64,000 bases of DNA from Gilichinskyi gelida (GCA_038040385.1 JBBPII010000014.1:105073-169072); one strand, 5' to 3'. Shown: positions 39,970 through 50,053, counted from the stretch's first letter. Notes: generated by a model not told the origin, from the letters alone. Numbers and translations are program-made.

Positions 39970-40557
39970 TTACTCGCGCTTCGCGATCACCTGATCCACC
40001 ATCCCATAATCGACCGCTTCGGTCGCCTGAAGGATGTAGTCGCGGTCGGTATCGCGCATGATCTTGTCGATCGGCTGCCCGGTGTGATTCGCCAGGATCT
40101 CGTTGAGCCGCTGGCGCTGCCGCAGGATGTCCTTGGCGTGGATGTCGATGTCCGTCGCTTGCCCGCCCAACCCCTGCAGCCACGGCTGGTGGATGAGCAC
40201 CCTCGAGTTCGGCAGCGCGAAGCGCTTCCCCTTCTTCCCCGCCGCCAGCAGCACCGCCGCCATCGACGCCGCCTGCCCGAGGCAGATGGTCTGGATGTCG
40301 GGCTTCACGTACTGCATGGTGTCGTAGATGGCGAGCCCCGCGGTGATGGAGCCGCCGGGCGAGTTGATGTAGACCGAGATATCCTTCTCGGGGTTCTCCG
40401 CCTCGAGGAAGAGGAGCTGCGCGATGATCAGGTTCGAGACCGTGTCGTCGATCGGCTGGCCGAGGAAGATGACGTTGTCTTTGAGGAGGCGGGAGTAGAT
40501 GTCGTACGCGCGCTCGCCGCGCGACGTCTGCTCGACCACCATGGGGATCAGGACCAT
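39970..40557 (-). CDS. clpP: ATP-dependent Clp protease proteolytic subunit
   Basis: A 195-residue serine protease subunit. The catalytic Ser lies in TICLGQAASMAAVLLAAGKK, the His in LPNSRVLIHQPWLQG, and the Asp follows in the MRDTDRDY region. The N-terminus IPMVVEQTSRGERAYDIYSR is canonical. It forms tetradecamers with ClpX, encoded downstream. Trigger factor precedes it across 124 bases that contain a heptamer-word palindrome. Confidence 0.98.
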   Translation of the reverse strand: MVLIPMVVEQTSRGERAYDIYSRLLKDNVIFLGQPIDDTVSNLIIAQLLFLEAENPEKDISVYINSPGGSITAGLAIYDTMQYVKPDIQTICLGQAASMAAVLLAAGKKGKRFALPNSRVLIHQPWLQGLGGQATDIDIHAKDILRQRQRLNEILANHTGQPIDKIMRDTDRDYILQATEAVDYGMVDQVIAKRE

Positions 40558-40626
40558 TGTTTCTCCTTGCGCGGGGCAGCTTAGCGCGGGGCGCTCCGCG
40601 CGGCTCCTACCCGTTTGGCTAGTTCG

Positions 40627-40702
40627 CCGTTGGCCGTACGGCGCTTCGCGCCTGCCGTTGGCCGTGGCTTTCGGCCAACGGTCAACGGCTAACGGCCAAC
40701 GA
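40627..40702. repeat. Heptamer-word palindrome between tig and clpP
   Basis: Words CCGTTGG/CCGTTGG on the left face GCCAACG-GTCAACG-GCTAACG-GCCAACG (period 7) on the right. The right arm overlaps the end of tig, so the last residues SLAVSR and the stop codon of trigger factor are encoded by the repeat. Related words lie at 48423-48479. Confidence 0.85.
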
Positions 40703-41950
40703 CATCACCAACTCCAACGCCTTCTCCTGCGCCAGCGACGCGCGCAACTGCTCGTATCCGCCGTCGTGCCTGAGGCGGTGCCGGACCTCGGCGAAGTCGC
40801 GCTCGGCCTCGTTCGCCGCGCGGCGGATCTCGGCGTCGACCTCCACGTCGCTCACCTGCAGCTTCTCCTGCCTGGCGATGGCCTCCAGGATCAGCGCGCG
40901 CTTGACCCGCTTGACGGCCTCGGGGAGGAAGTCGTCGCGCACCTTCTGCCAGTCGAGATCGGCCTTCTCCACGTCGATGCCCTGCGAGGCGAGGAAACGC
41001 GCGTAGTTCTGCATCGACTTCGCGAGCTCCTCCTCGACCAGGGTCTCGGGGACTTCGAATTCGTGCGCGGCGAGGAGCCGGTCGCCGATTTGCGACTGCT
41101 TCTGCCGCCGCACCTCGTGCTCGCGATGCTTGCTGATGTCGGCGGCCAGCACCTCGCGCATCTGCGCGACGTTCTCCCACCCCCCCACCGCGTTGGCGAA
41201 GGCGTCGTCGACTTCCGGCTTCTCCTGGACGCGGATCTCCTTCAGAGCGACCTCATGCCGAACGTTCTTGCCGCGCAGTTTCTCGTTCTGCGCATCGTCG
41301 GCGTAGACCTTCTCGAACGAGGCGGTGTCGCCCGGCTTCTTTCCGCGCAGCAGCTCGTGCATCTCCGGCATCGGCGAGTCTTCGCCCAGGCGGAAGTGGC
41401 CGGCGCGGGTCTCGGGCTCGACGTCGGCGGCGGAGGTGGTGATCTCGATCATGGCGTAGTCGCCGTCCTCGAGGCCGCGCTCCGGCTCCACGCGGTAGGA
41501 GCTGGCCTGCTCGCGCAACCGTTCGATCATGTTGTCGACGTCGTGGTCGGTGACTTCGATCTTGGCCTCGTCGATCTCCAGGCCGCGGTACTCGCCGAGC
41601 TCGATGGGCGGCTTGACCTCGAACTCCGCCTTGTACTTGAGCGGCGCTCCTTCGATGAAGGCGTCGATGTGCTGCAGGTGCGGATCGCCCACCGGCTCCA
41701 CGCCGCGGTCGGCGATGGCCTCCCGGAAGCTGCGCGGCAGCAGCCGGCTCATGACCTCTTCCTGGATCTCCTTGGCGAATCGCGTGCGGACCACCGCCGG
41801 CGGGATCTTCCCCGGCCGGAAACCGGGGATCTTCGCCTGGCGGCCGAATTCATCGGCCACCCGCCGCGACTCGGAGTCGATCTGCGCGGCGGGGATCTCG
41901 ACTTCGATGGATTTCTTGACGGTGGAGAGGTCTTCGTAGTTTAGAAGCAT
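40682..41950 (-). CDS. tig: Trigger factor
   Basis: A 422-residue ribosome-associated chaperone and prolyl isomerase. The ribosome-binding motif region is FGRQAKIPGFRPGKIPPAVV (Gly-Phe-Arg-x-Gly-Lys). A central PPIase-like domain (GLEDGDYAMIEITTSAADVE; RGKKPGDTASFEKVY) and a long helical C-terminus follow. The C-terminal six residues come from the adjacent repeat. It heads the tig-clpP-clpX-lon block. Confidence 0.96.
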   Translation of the reverse strand: MLLNYEDLSTVKKSIEVEIPAAQIDSESRRVADEFGRQAKIPGFRPGKIPPAVVRTRFAKEIQEEVMSRLLPRSFREAIADRGVEPVGDPHLQHIDAFIEGAPLKYKAEFEVKPPIELGEYRGLEIDEAKIEVTDHDVDNMIERLREQASSYRVEPERGLEDGDYAMIEITTSAADVEPETRAGHFRLGEDSPMPEMHELLRGKKPGDTASFEKVYADDAQNEKLRGKNVRHEVALKEIRVQEKPEVDDAFANAVGGWENVAQMREVLAADISKHREHEVRRQKQSQIGDRLLAAHEFEVPETLVEEELAKSMQNYARFLASQGIDVEKADLDWQKVRDDFLPEAVKRVKRALILEAIARQEKLQVSDVEVDAEIRRAANEAERDFAEVRHRLRHDGGYEQLRASLAQEKALELVMSLAVSR

Positions 41951-41982
41951 TTAATGTGATGCCTTTTGACGATGAATTGGGT

Positions 41983-42068
41983 TGGTGCGAAAGGGGGGAC
42001 TCGAACCCCCACGGCTTTGGGCCACTGGATCCTAAGTCCAGCGCGTCTGCCAATTCCGCCACTTTCGC
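41983..42068 (-). tRNA. tRNA-Leu (anticodon TAG)
   Basis: The minus strand folds as a class II tRNA. The acceptor GCGAAAG pairs with CTTTCGC, CCA is encoded, the anticodon stem is CTGGA/TCCAG with loop CTTAGGA (anticodon TAG), the T-loop is GGTTCGAGTCC, and a long variable arm is present. 83 bases plus CCA. Confidence 0.95.
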
Positions 42069-42084
42069 CGGCCGAGGTGAGTGT

Positions 42085-42160
42085 TGGTGCCCCCACTAGG
42101 ACTCGAACCTAGAACCAACAGATTAAGAGTCTGCTGCTCTACCAATTGAGCTATGGAGGC
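42085..42160 (-). tRNA. tRNA-Lys (anticodon CTT)
   Basis: The minus strand folds as a class I tRNA. The acceptor GCCTCCA pairs with TGGGGGC (one G-T pair), the D-arm has AGCTCAATTGGTAGAGC, the anticodon stem is GCAGA/TCTGT with loop CTCTTAA (anticodon CTT), the T-arm is CTAGGTTCGAGTCCTAG, and CCA is encoded. It lies 16 bases upstream of tRNA-Leu, so both probably share one precursor. Confidence 0.95.
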
Positions 42161-42217
42161 TTGGGATCGGATGTAACGAATGCGTCCACACCGGTATTTC
42201 GGGCGCGGGCGCGCATT

Positions 42218-42781
42218 CTAGGTGCCGCCCGGAAGCGGGTCAAGCATCCGTTCGGCGCGCCGCCCGTAGTCCCACCCCGACACCAGCGTGGCCACCGCCG
42301 TGATGCGGAACAGCACCTCCGCCAGCCATAGCAATCCGGGGAGGAACGCGTTCACGGCGATGGTCGTCCCCAGCGTCGCCGCCTGGATGACCGTCGAGGT
42401 CTTCCCCAGCCACGACGGCGGGAAGCGCGTCACCCTCACCCGCGTGTACATCAGGTAGGCGAAGCTGATGATGAGGAAGTCGCGGATGAAGACGGTGAAG
42501 GTCAGCCACGCCGGGATGCGCACCATCGGCAGCCCGTCGCGCAGGGTGTAGAAGAGATAGCCGCAGATCATGATGGTCTTGTCCGCCGCCGGATCGAGCA
42601 CCGCCCCCAGCCGCGAGCGCTGGTTGAACCGCCGGGCGATCATGCCGTCGAGGAAGTCGGTCGCCGCCGCCCCCACGAACAGCCCGAAGGCCAGCGTGTA
42701 GTGGCCGCGGAGGGAGGCGAGCAGAAACACGGGCACGGCGATCAGACGCGCCAGGGTAAGGATGTTGGGGATGGTGAGCAT
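42218..42781 (-). CDS. pgsA: CDP-diacylglycerol-glycerol-3-phosphate 3-phosphatidyltransferase
   Basis: A 187-residue membrane enzyme making phosphatidylglycerol phosphate. The CDP-alcohol phosphotransferase signature is intact: ATDFLDGMIARRFNQRSRLG followed by AVLDPAADK (D-x2-DG-x2-AR-x8-G-x3-D-x3-D). The N-terminus LTIPNILTLARLIAVPVFLL is typical. It could also be a related phosphatidyltransferase, but the motifs and length favour PgsA. Confidence 0.92.
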   Translation of the reverse strand: MLTIPNILTLARLIAVPVFLLASLRGHYTLAFGLFVGAAATDFLDGMIARRFNQRSRLGAVLDPAADKTIMICGYLFYTLRDGLPMVRIPAWLTFTVFIRDFLIISFAYLMYTRVRVTRFPPSWLGKTSTVIQAATLGTTIAVNAFLPGLLWLAEVLFRITAVATLVSGWDYGRRAERMLDPLPGGT

Positions 42782-42782
42782 T

Positions 42783-42863
42783 GGGTTGCGAGGTATCGCG
42801 GTCTCGCGGTCTCGGGGTGGGTGTGGCTACGAGACCTCCGCGACCGCGAGACCGCGCAACCCC
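42783..42863. repeat. Octamer-word palindrome between the Crp gene and pgsA
   Basis: GGTTGCGAGGTATC-GCGGTCTC-GCGGTCTC-GGGG on the left pairs with CGAGACC...CGCGACCGCGAGACCGCGCAACC on the right, with words of period 8. The same words occur at 50054-50132. It fills the whole gap between the two genes. Confidence 0.87.
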
Positions 42864-42864
42864 G

Positions 42865-43545
42865 TCATAGCTCGGCTCTGAACTGATCCAGCGCCGTCTT
42901 CCGCAAGTAGATCGTCTTCCCTTCCGAGAGCAGCAGGTTCTGCTTCATCAGATCGTGGATGAGGCGCGAGACGGTCTCCCGCGAGGTACCGATCATGTTG
43001 GCGATGGCCTGGTGCGTGGGGCGGGTGACTGCCACGTAGCCGTTGTCGAGAACCTTGCCGCTCTGCCGCGCGGTGTCGAGGAAGAAGCGCGCCAGGCGGC
43101 CGTAGACGTCCATGGTGGCCAGCGACTCGATGCGGTTCGACGCGCTGCGCAGCCGCCGCGACAGCTCGGCCAGTACCTTCTGGGTGATGGAGAAGTTCTC
43201 GCTCAGGATGTGCAGAAAGTCGCTGCGCCAGATGGTGGCGATCTCCAGCGGCTCGGTGGCGATGACGGTCGCCGAGCGCGGCTCGTTGTCGAGCAGCGAC
43301 ATCTCGCCGAAGAAGTCGCCGATCCCGAGGAGCGAGAGGATGATCTCCTTCCCCTCGGGGGAGATCATGGTCACCTTCACCTGCCCTTCCTTGATCAGGC
43401 AGAAGATGTCGCCGCTCTCATCGGCGTGGAAGACCACGTCGTCCTTCGCGTAGCGCCGCGATTTGGCCACCGCGGCGATGGCGGTGAGCTCGCGGTCGTC
43501 TAACTCCGCGAAAAGAGCGAACTTACGAAAGAATGAAGGTTGCAT
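42865..43545 (-). CDS. Crp/Fnr-family transcription regulator
   Basis: A 226-residue regulator. The cyclic-nucleotide-binding-like beta barrel includes SGDIFCLIKEGQVKVTMISP and GIGDFFGEMSLLDNEPRSAT. The C-terminal winged helix-turn-helix is TRPTHQAIANMIGTSRETVS, a Crp-type recognition helix. No cysteine cluster as in Fnr is present, so oxygen sensing is unlikely; the effector is unknown. ATG 43545 is chosen, because the longer frame overlaps the divergent gene's start. It diverges from the MinD/ParA-like gene across 28 bases. Confidence 0.93.
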   Translation of the reverse strand: MQPSFFRKFALFAELDDRELTAIAAVAKSRRYAKDDVVFHADESGDIFCLIKEGQVKVTMISPEGKEIILSLLGIGDFFGEMSLLDNEPRSATVIATEPLEIATIWRSDFLHILSENFSITQKVLAELSRRLRSASNRIESLATMDVYGRLARFFLDTARQSGKVLDNGYVAVTRPTHQAIANMIGTSRETVSRLIHDLMKQNLLLSEGKTIYLRKTALDQFRAEL

Positions 43546-43573
43546 TGGGTTCGGGTTAGGCTGGATTCTACCA

Positions 43574-44860
43574 GTGGCGATCAAACGAATCATCCCCGTC
43601 TCGTCCGGGAAGGGCGGCGTCGGCAAGACCACCTTCGCCATCAACTTCTCCCTCGCCCTCTCCCGCCACGGCCGGACGGTGCTCATCGACCTCGACACCG
43701 GCACCTCGGCCATCCGCAACGCCATCGACGTCCCGATCCAGAAAGACCTCTACCATTTTTTTCGAAAAGGGGAGCAGCTCGACCGCTGCATCACCCACCT
43801 CGACGACCGGCTGGACCGCGAACGGCGCTACCCGAACTTCGGCTTCATCGCCGGCCCCATGCACCTCATCGACGAGATCACCAATTTCGGCGCAGGGCTC
43901 AAGGCGAAGCTGATCGCGGCGATCAATTCGCTCGACGCCGACTACGTGATCCTCGACATGCGCGCCGGCCTCGACTCCAACGTCATCGACTTCCTGCCGT
44001 TCTCGAATTCGGGGATCCTCATCTTCACCCCCCACCTGCCGAGCGCCACCCTCGCCGCCTCCGACATCGTCAAGGCCATTCTCTTCCGCAAGCTGCGGCT
44101 GATCTTCAGCAAGGAATCGCCGTTCTTTTCTACGGTGGTTGGAAAACTTGACTTCTGGCGCCTGACCAACGAGCTGATCGACCGGGTGGAGGACGTCTAC
44201 GACTCGTCGGTCCCCAACCTCGACGCCTTCGCCGACGATCTCGCCGCCAGCCTCGGCGACCACCCCATCACCCGCACCGTGCAGCAGACCCTCGACGAGT
44301 TCCGCGTGCACTACGTGCTCAATCTCTTCAACGGCGTCGACGACTCGTTCGAGACGGCGGTCAAGCCGTTCATCGAGAACCTTACCCACAACGTCTCCGC
44401 CCGCTGCGGCGTCACCAACCTCGGGTGGATCACACGCAGCGAGGCCGTGCACCGCGCCAACTGCAGCAAGATCCCCGCGCTGCTGGTGGGGCCGGAGTCG
44501 AAGAAGTCGAAGACCACTCGCGCCGAGAAGGAGCTCGACGACCTCCGCCTGGCCATCGGCCTCGACCCGCCCCCCCGCCGCCGCCCGAAGGACATCCGCC
44601 CCGTCTTCTACGAGCCCGACCCGAGCGATCACCTGGCCAATCAGCTCAACGTACTCAAGATGATGTTCGACCAGAAGAAGAACGACGACTACCACGCCAA
44701 CTTCGACTACGCCTCGCAGCGGGCCCTGTTCACCATGAAGACGCGCCGCCCCAGCGAATTCGGCGACGTCCGCGTCTACACCCCGCAGGAGATGCTCTCG
44801 ACGATCTTCGCCAAGTCGAACGTGCCGTCGACCATCGATTGGAACGAGCTGGATATTTGA
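43574..44860 (+). CDS. MinD/ParA-like P-loop ATPase with C-terminal extension
   Basis: The deviant Walker A is IIPVSSGKGGVGKTTFAINF near the N-terminus, followed by HGRTVLIDLDTGTSAIRNAI and switch region DYVILDMRAGLDSNVIDFLP. The GTG start at 43574 puts the P-loop at residue ~10 as in MinD. An ATG at 43463 would overlap the Crp gene and is less likely. The product is 428 residues, about 150 longer than MinD, with a charged Pro/Arg-rich linker (DPPPRRRPKDIRP) and a C-terminal tail. It lacks an obvious FleN or ParA partner. Positioning or sorting of a cell-pole or envelope complex is a guess. Confidence 0.8.
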   Translation: MAIKRIIPVSSGKGGVGKTTFAINFSLALSRHGRTVLIDLDTGTSAIRNAIDVPIQKDLYHFFRKGEQLDRCITHLDDRLDRERRYPNFGFIAGPMHLIDEITNFGAGLKAKLIAAINSLDADYVILDMRAGLDSNVIDFLPFSNSGILIFTPHLPSATLAASDIVKAILFRKLRLIFSKESPFFSTVVGKLDFWRLTNELIDRVEDVYDSSVPNLDAFADDLAASLGDHPITRTVQQTLDEFRVHYVLNLFNGVDDSFETAVKPFIENLTHNVSARCGVTNLGWITRSEAVHRANCSKIPALLVGPESKKSKTTRAEKELDDLRLAIGLDPPPRRRPKDIRPVFYEPDPSDHLANQLNVLKMMFDQKKNDDYHANFDYASQRALFTMKTRRPSEFGDVRVYTPQEMLSTIFAKSNVPSTIDWNELDI

Positions 44861-44879
44861 CGCTACACTCCCGCGCGCA

Positions 44880-46457
<1,578 letters not shown>

Positions 46458-46463
46458 CTAGTG

Positions 46464-46532
46464 GGGGTCGGAGCTTCACTTTTCATTTTTTCTACACCAC
46501 GTAGCGAAAGTGAAAAGTGAAGCTCCGACCCC
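46464..46532. repeat. Perfect 22-bp inverted repeat between convergent genes
   Basis: GGGGTCGGAGCTTCACTTTTCA at 46464-46485 is exactly complementary to 46511-46532, with a 25-base spacer. It occupies the gap between the converging peptidase and glycosyltransferase genes and could act as a bidirectional 3'-end structure. It has no clear T-run after the stem. Confidence 0.92.
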
Positions 46533-46541
46533 AATCTGGCG

Positions 46542-47222
46542 TCACCCCCAGAAAAATCGCGCGCGCGTCACTGTCCAGAAGATCCGCAGCGTGTCGGCGA
46601 CAGGCTTGTAATGGCTGGTCGAGAGCCCGTCGACGAATCCGAGGTCGATGGGGATGGTGACGACCTTGAAGCCGTCGCGGCCGGCGCGCACGATGACCTC
46701 GCTCTCCAGGTCGAAGCCGTCGGTGCGAAGTCGCGCCTTGAGCAGCAGGTTCGACGAGTAGAGTCGGAAGCCGCTCTGCGAGTCGGTGACGCCGGTTCCT
46801 GAAAGACCCCCGATGGACCAGGCGGAGAAGCGGTTGGCCATGCGACGCCGGGGAAGCATCTGGTGGAACAGATGCGAGCGCCCGCCGATGATGAGGTCTG
46901 CCTGTGTCTCGGCGCGCGCGGCGAGGAACTTTGGGATCTCGCGCGGGAGGTGCTGGCCGTCGGCATCGAGGGTGATGACGGCGCCGTATCCGCGCAGCAG
47001 CGCGTACGAGAATCCCGTTTTGAGCGCCGCTCCTTTGCCGCGATTGACGCCGTGGCTGACGACGGTAGCCCCCGCGTCCTTCGCCACGCCGGCGGTGCGG
47101 TCGCTGCAGCCGTCGTCGATGACCACGATCTCGCTCGTCACCTCGCGGCAGCCGCGAATGACGTCGGCGATCGTGCGCTCCGCGTTCAGCGCGGGGATGA
47201 CCACCAGCGTGCGCTCGCTCAC
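46542..47222 (-). CDS. Family 2 glycosyltransferase (polyprenyl-phosphate sugar transferase-like)
   Basis: A 226-residue GT2 with GTG start 47222 (MSERTLVVIPALNAERTIAD). The nucleotide-sugar site is EIVVIDDGCSDRTAGVAKDA and the metal site is AVITLDADGQHLPREIPKF; TGVTDSQSGFRLYS is typical of DPM1/DPG-synthase-like enzymes. It has no C-terminal membrane helices. The start overlaps the stop of the ketosynthase-like gene (GTGA), placing it at the end of the fatty-acid/polyketide-type operon, so it may glycosylate that product or make a polyprenyl-sugar. Confidence 0.87.
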   Translation of the reverse strand: MSERTLVVIPALNAERTIADVIRGCREVTSEIVVIDDGCSDRTAGVAKDAGATVVSHGVNRGKGAALKTGFSYALLRGYGAVITLDADGQHLPREIPKFLAARAETQADLIIGGRSHLFHQMLPRRRMANRFSAWSIGGLSGTGVTDSQSGFRLYSSNLLLKARLRTDGFDLESEVIVRAGRDGFKVVTIPIDLGFVDGLSTSHYKPVADTLRIFWTVTRARFFWG

Positions 47223-48415
47223 GCCACCTCCCGCGAGAGGACGGCGCAGACGATGCCGCCGCCGGCGGCGAGGGAGGTAATGAGAATGTGGTTGATGGTT
47301 GTCGGTTGTCGGTTGTCGGTCGCCGCGATGCCGAGCTCGGGATCGACTTCTTCGAAGCCGACGGACTTGTGAAGCGTCTGATCGCGGATCGCCAGCAGCG
47401 CCGCCGCCAGCTGCAAGCTCCCCGCTCCGGCGTACTCGCCGAAGATGCCTTTCGTCGCCACGACCGGCGGCGGGCTGCCGCCGAACAGCGCGCGGATGGC
47501 ACGCGCCTCGACGCGGTCGGCGCGCACGTTCGCGTTGGCCGAAGCGTAGATCGCGTCGACGTCGTCGGCAGCGATCTCCGCATCGTCGAGCGCGGCGCGC
47601 ATCGCCGCCACCACCGCGCCCGCATCGTCGCCCCAGTCGGAGATCGACGCCGTGGTGTCGCGCGCGATGCCGAAGCCGGCGAAGTATCCGTACGGCTCCT
47701 TCGAGGGCGTGGCCTCGGCGACGAAGACCGCGCTCCCCTCGCCGATTGTGAAGCCGTTGCGGCGGCGGTCGAACGGCCGCGCGCATTCGTCGATCACGCC
47801 GTTGGCGTGCGCCAACGCGCCGACGCGATCGAGCACGCTGAAGACCATCTCGTTGATCTCCTCCACGCCGCCGATCAGCGCGGTGGGGACGACGCCCTTC
47901 ACGATCTGCGCGGCGGCGTACATCGCCGCGCCGAGCGCCGACGTCTCCCGCTGCGTCATGGTGACGTTGAAGCCGCGCAAGTCGTGCTCGATGGCGATGT
48001 GGCTTCCCGGCGCATTGGCCACCGACTCGGCGAAGAGCTGCGGCGGCGCGAGCGCGGCACCCTTCTCCACGTACTCCTGCATGTACTCGACCGAGGTCTG
48101 CACCGGGCCGAACGACGTGCCGAGCGCCACGCCGGTGCTGTCCGGCAGCGCGGCGCCTCGGTCGTCGACGGCGAGCTTCGCCGCCGCCATGCCGTACCGC
48201 GACAGCAGATTCATGCGCCGCATCTTCATCGGCGCGATGAAGTCGCGCGGCTTGAAGTCGCGCACCAGCGCCGCGTTGTGCGCGCGGAGGCCGGCAGTGT
48301 CGAAGCGATCGACGGGAGCGATGGCGGTCTGTCCGGAGTCGAGCAATTCGCGGAAGCGGTCCACGCCGATGGCGCCCGGCGCGACCACGCCGAGGCCTGT
48401 GATCGGGATACGCAT
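47219..48415 (-). CDS. Ketosynthase-fold protein lacking all catalytic residues (chain-length-factor-like)
   Basis: A 398-residue thiolase-fold protein from ATG 48415 (MRIPITGLGVVAPGAIGVDR). Relative to the adjacent active synthase, the nucleophile site TACASGG aligns with QRETSALGA (Cys replaced by Glu), NAHGTGT with ASANANV, and GHTLGAAG with GEYAGAG, so Cys and both His are lost. This is the pattern of KS-beta/chain-length factors that pair with an active KS. An in-frame heptamer repeat (47297-47320) encodes ATDNRQPTT near the C-terminus. It lies downstream of the active KS, separated by a palindrome. Confidence 0.85.
   Translation of the reverse strand: MRIPITGLGVVAPGAIGVDRFRELLDSGQTAIAPVDRFDTAGLRAHNAALVRDFKPRDFIAPMKMRRMNLLSRYGMAAAKLAVDDRGAALPDSTGVALGTSFGPVQTSVEYMQEYVEKGAALAPPQLFAESVANAPGSHIAIEHDLRGFNVTMTQRETSALGAAMYAAAQIVKGVVPTALIGGVEEINEMVFSVLDRVGALAHANGVIDECARPFDRRRNGFTIGEGSAVFVAEATPSKEPYGYFAGFGIARDTTASISDWGDDAGAVVAAMRAALDDAEIAADDVDAIYASANANVRADRVEARAIRALFGGSPPPVVATKGIFGEYAGAGSLQLAAALLAIRDQTLHKSVGFEEVDPELGIAATDNRQPTTINHILITSLAAGGGIVCAVLSREVA
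47297..47320. repeat. Tandem heptamer GGTTGTC x3 inside the ketosynthase-like gene
   Basis: Three exact 7-base units plus GGT lie in frame near the 3' end of the coding sequence. They look like one arm of the heptamer-word palindromes seen elsewhere. Confidence 0.8.
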
Positions 48416-48422
48416 GCGTTCG

Positions 48423-48479
48423 CTGTTGGCCGGTGACCGTTGACCGTGACGCTCGGCCAACGGTCAACAGCCAACGGCG
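48423..48479. repeat. Heptamer-word palindrome between the two ketosynthase genes
   Basis: CTGTTGGCCGGTGACCGTTGACCG faces CGGCCAACGGTCAACAGCCAACGG (CCAACGG-TCAACAG-CCAACGG words). It fills the 68-base intergenic gap and would form a stable hairpin within the operon message. Its words match those at 40627-40702. Confidence 0.87.
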
Positions 48480-48483
48480 AACT

Positions 48484-49698
48484 TTACCGCACGCGCTGGA
48501 AGAGCAGCGAGACGTTGCTCCCGCCGAACCCGAACGTGTTCGACACGGCGGTGGTCATCGCCATCGGCCGCGGCGTGTGCGGGATGTAATCGAGCGTGCA
48601 GTCGTCGGCGGCGTGGTCGAGGCGCAGCGTGGGCGGCGCGAGCTGATGCTGCAGCGCGAGCACGGTGATCACCGCCTCGACGCCGCCGGCCGCGCCGAGG
48701 GTGTGTCCGAAGTACGACTTGGAGGACGACACCGGGATGCGCGCGCCGAGCGCCGCGACGATGGCCTTCGTCTCCGCCGCGTCGTTGAGCACCGTGCCGG
48801 TGCCGTGCGCGTTGACGTAGTCGACGCTCTGGCCGTCCGCCGCGCCGCGCATCGCCGCCTCCGCGCCGCGGCCGTCCTCGTGGGGGGCGGTGGGGTGGTG
48901 GGCGTCGCACGTGGCGCCGTAGCCGCGGAGCTCCGCGAGGATCGTGGCGCCGCGCGCGACCGCGTCGTCCCACCGCTCGAGGACCAGGTAGGCGGCGCCT
49001 TCGCCGAGAGTGATGCCTTTCCGCAGCGCGCTGAAGGGAGAGCAGGGATTGGCGTCGACGGCCTGCAGCACGTTGAAGCCGCTGTACGTGAGGCGGCAGA
49101 GCGCGTCGCTGCCGCCGGCGATCGCGGCGTCCGTATGCCGCGCGCGGAGCAGGTCGGCGGCCATGCCGATCGCCGCGCCGCCGGAGGCGCACGCGGTGGC
49201 GTTCGACAGCACGCCGCCGCCGAGGCTGAGTGCGCGGGCGACGGCATCGGACGGCGCGGAGGTCGGCTGCTGCAGCACCCGCGACACGCGCGCGCGGCTC
49301 CGTCCGCGGACCAGGCGATTGAAGTAGTACTCCTCCCCTTCCAACAGGCCGCCGGTGGAGGTGCCGGTGGAGACGATGGCGCGCCCGCGCGGCAGCGGCG
49401 ACGACGCGCCGCGGTCCGCCTGCGAAACCGCCTCGTGCGCGGCGATGATTGCCAGGCGATCGCTGCGCGACATGCGCCGCGCGTCCCTCTTCGCGATCGG
49501 CATCAGCGCTCCGACGTCGGCGTCGACCTCGGCGGCGATATCGGTGGGAAACGTCTCGCCGGGAAAGCGCGACAGCTTGCCGATGCCGGCGCGCGACTCG
49601 CAGATCGAGCGCCAGACTTCATCTTTGTTGCGGCCGATCGAGCAGATGATCCCCGCGCCGGTGACGGCGATCCGAATTGAGCTATCGGCCTTGCGCAT
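48484..49698 (-). CDS. Beta-ketoacyl-ACP synthase II-like (active ketosynthase)
   Basis: A 404-residue condensing enzyme. The catalytic triad is present: Cys in LSNATACASGGAAIGMAADL, His in VDYVNAHGTGTVLNDAAETK and His in SKSYFGHTLGAAGGVEAV. The N-terminus IAVTGAGIICSIGRNKDEVW is the KAS start. With the non-catalytic partner downstream it likely forms a KS-alpha/beta heterodimer, using the ACP encoded upstream. Its first 17 bases overlap the end of the dehydratase gene. Confidence 0.93.
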   Translation of the reverse strand: MRKADSSIRIAVTGAGIICSIGRNKDEVWRSICESRAGIGKLSRFPGETFPTDIAAEVDADVGALMPIAKRDARRMSRSDRLAIIAAHEAVSQADRGASSPLPRGRAIVSTGTSTGGLLEGEEYYFNRLVRGRSRARVSRVLQQPTSAPSDAVARALSLGGGVLSNATACASGGAAIGMAADLLRARHTDAAIAGGSDALCRLTYSGFNVLQAVDANPCSPFSALRKGITLGEGAAYLVLERWDDAVARGATILAELRGYGATCDAHHPTAPHEDGRGAEAAMRGAADGQSVDYVNAHGTGTVLNDAAETKAIVAALGARIPVSSSKSYFGHTLGAAGGVEAVITVLALQHQLAPPTLRLDHAADDCTLDYIPHTPRPMAMTTAVSNTFGFGGSNVSLLFQRVR

Positions 49699-50050
49699 CA
49701 GCGAGGTAGAACCTTCCCCTGACGACTTCTACTCCGTCGACGGAGCCGCGTCCATCGAAACGGAACGTTCCGCCGAACGTCGCCTCGAGTTTGACCAAGA
49801 AGCGCACGATGTCGCCTGGCGCGAGGGCGCGGTCGATCTCGCAGCGGTCGATGCCGGTGAGAAAGCCCTGCTCGTGGAACACCAATCCCCCCGCGAGCTG
49901 CGCCATCGCCTCCACCGCCATCAATTCCGCCGGCATCGTGTCGTTCGCTGTGCAGACGAAGGTGCCCTCGATCGTCCGCTCATCGATGCGCGTCGCGGCC
50001 GACGCGGCGCGGAAGGGGATTTGATGGGGGAGGTTTTGGAGGAAGGTCAT
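49682..50050 (-). CDS. FabZ-like hot-dog dehydratase
   Basis: A 122-residue single hot-dog protein. LPHQIPFRAASAATRIDERT contains the conserved His-x3-Pro-Phe, and AELMAVEAMAQLAGGLVFHE has the catalytic Glu with the MAQ-AG turn of 3-hydroxyacyl-ACP dehydratases. It is slightly shorter than FabZ (~145 aa), like the ApeP-type dehydratases of aryl-polyene clusters. It is encoded between the ACP and the active synthase, supporting a role in making an unsaturated chain. Confidence 0.83.
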   Translation of the reverse strand: MTFLQNLPHQIPFRAASAATRIDERTIEGTFVCTANDTMPAELMAVEAMAQLAGGLVFHEQGFLTGIDRCEIDRALAPGDIVRFLVKLEATFGGTFRFDGRGSVDGVEVVRGRFYLADAQGR

Positions 50051-50053
50051 GAC

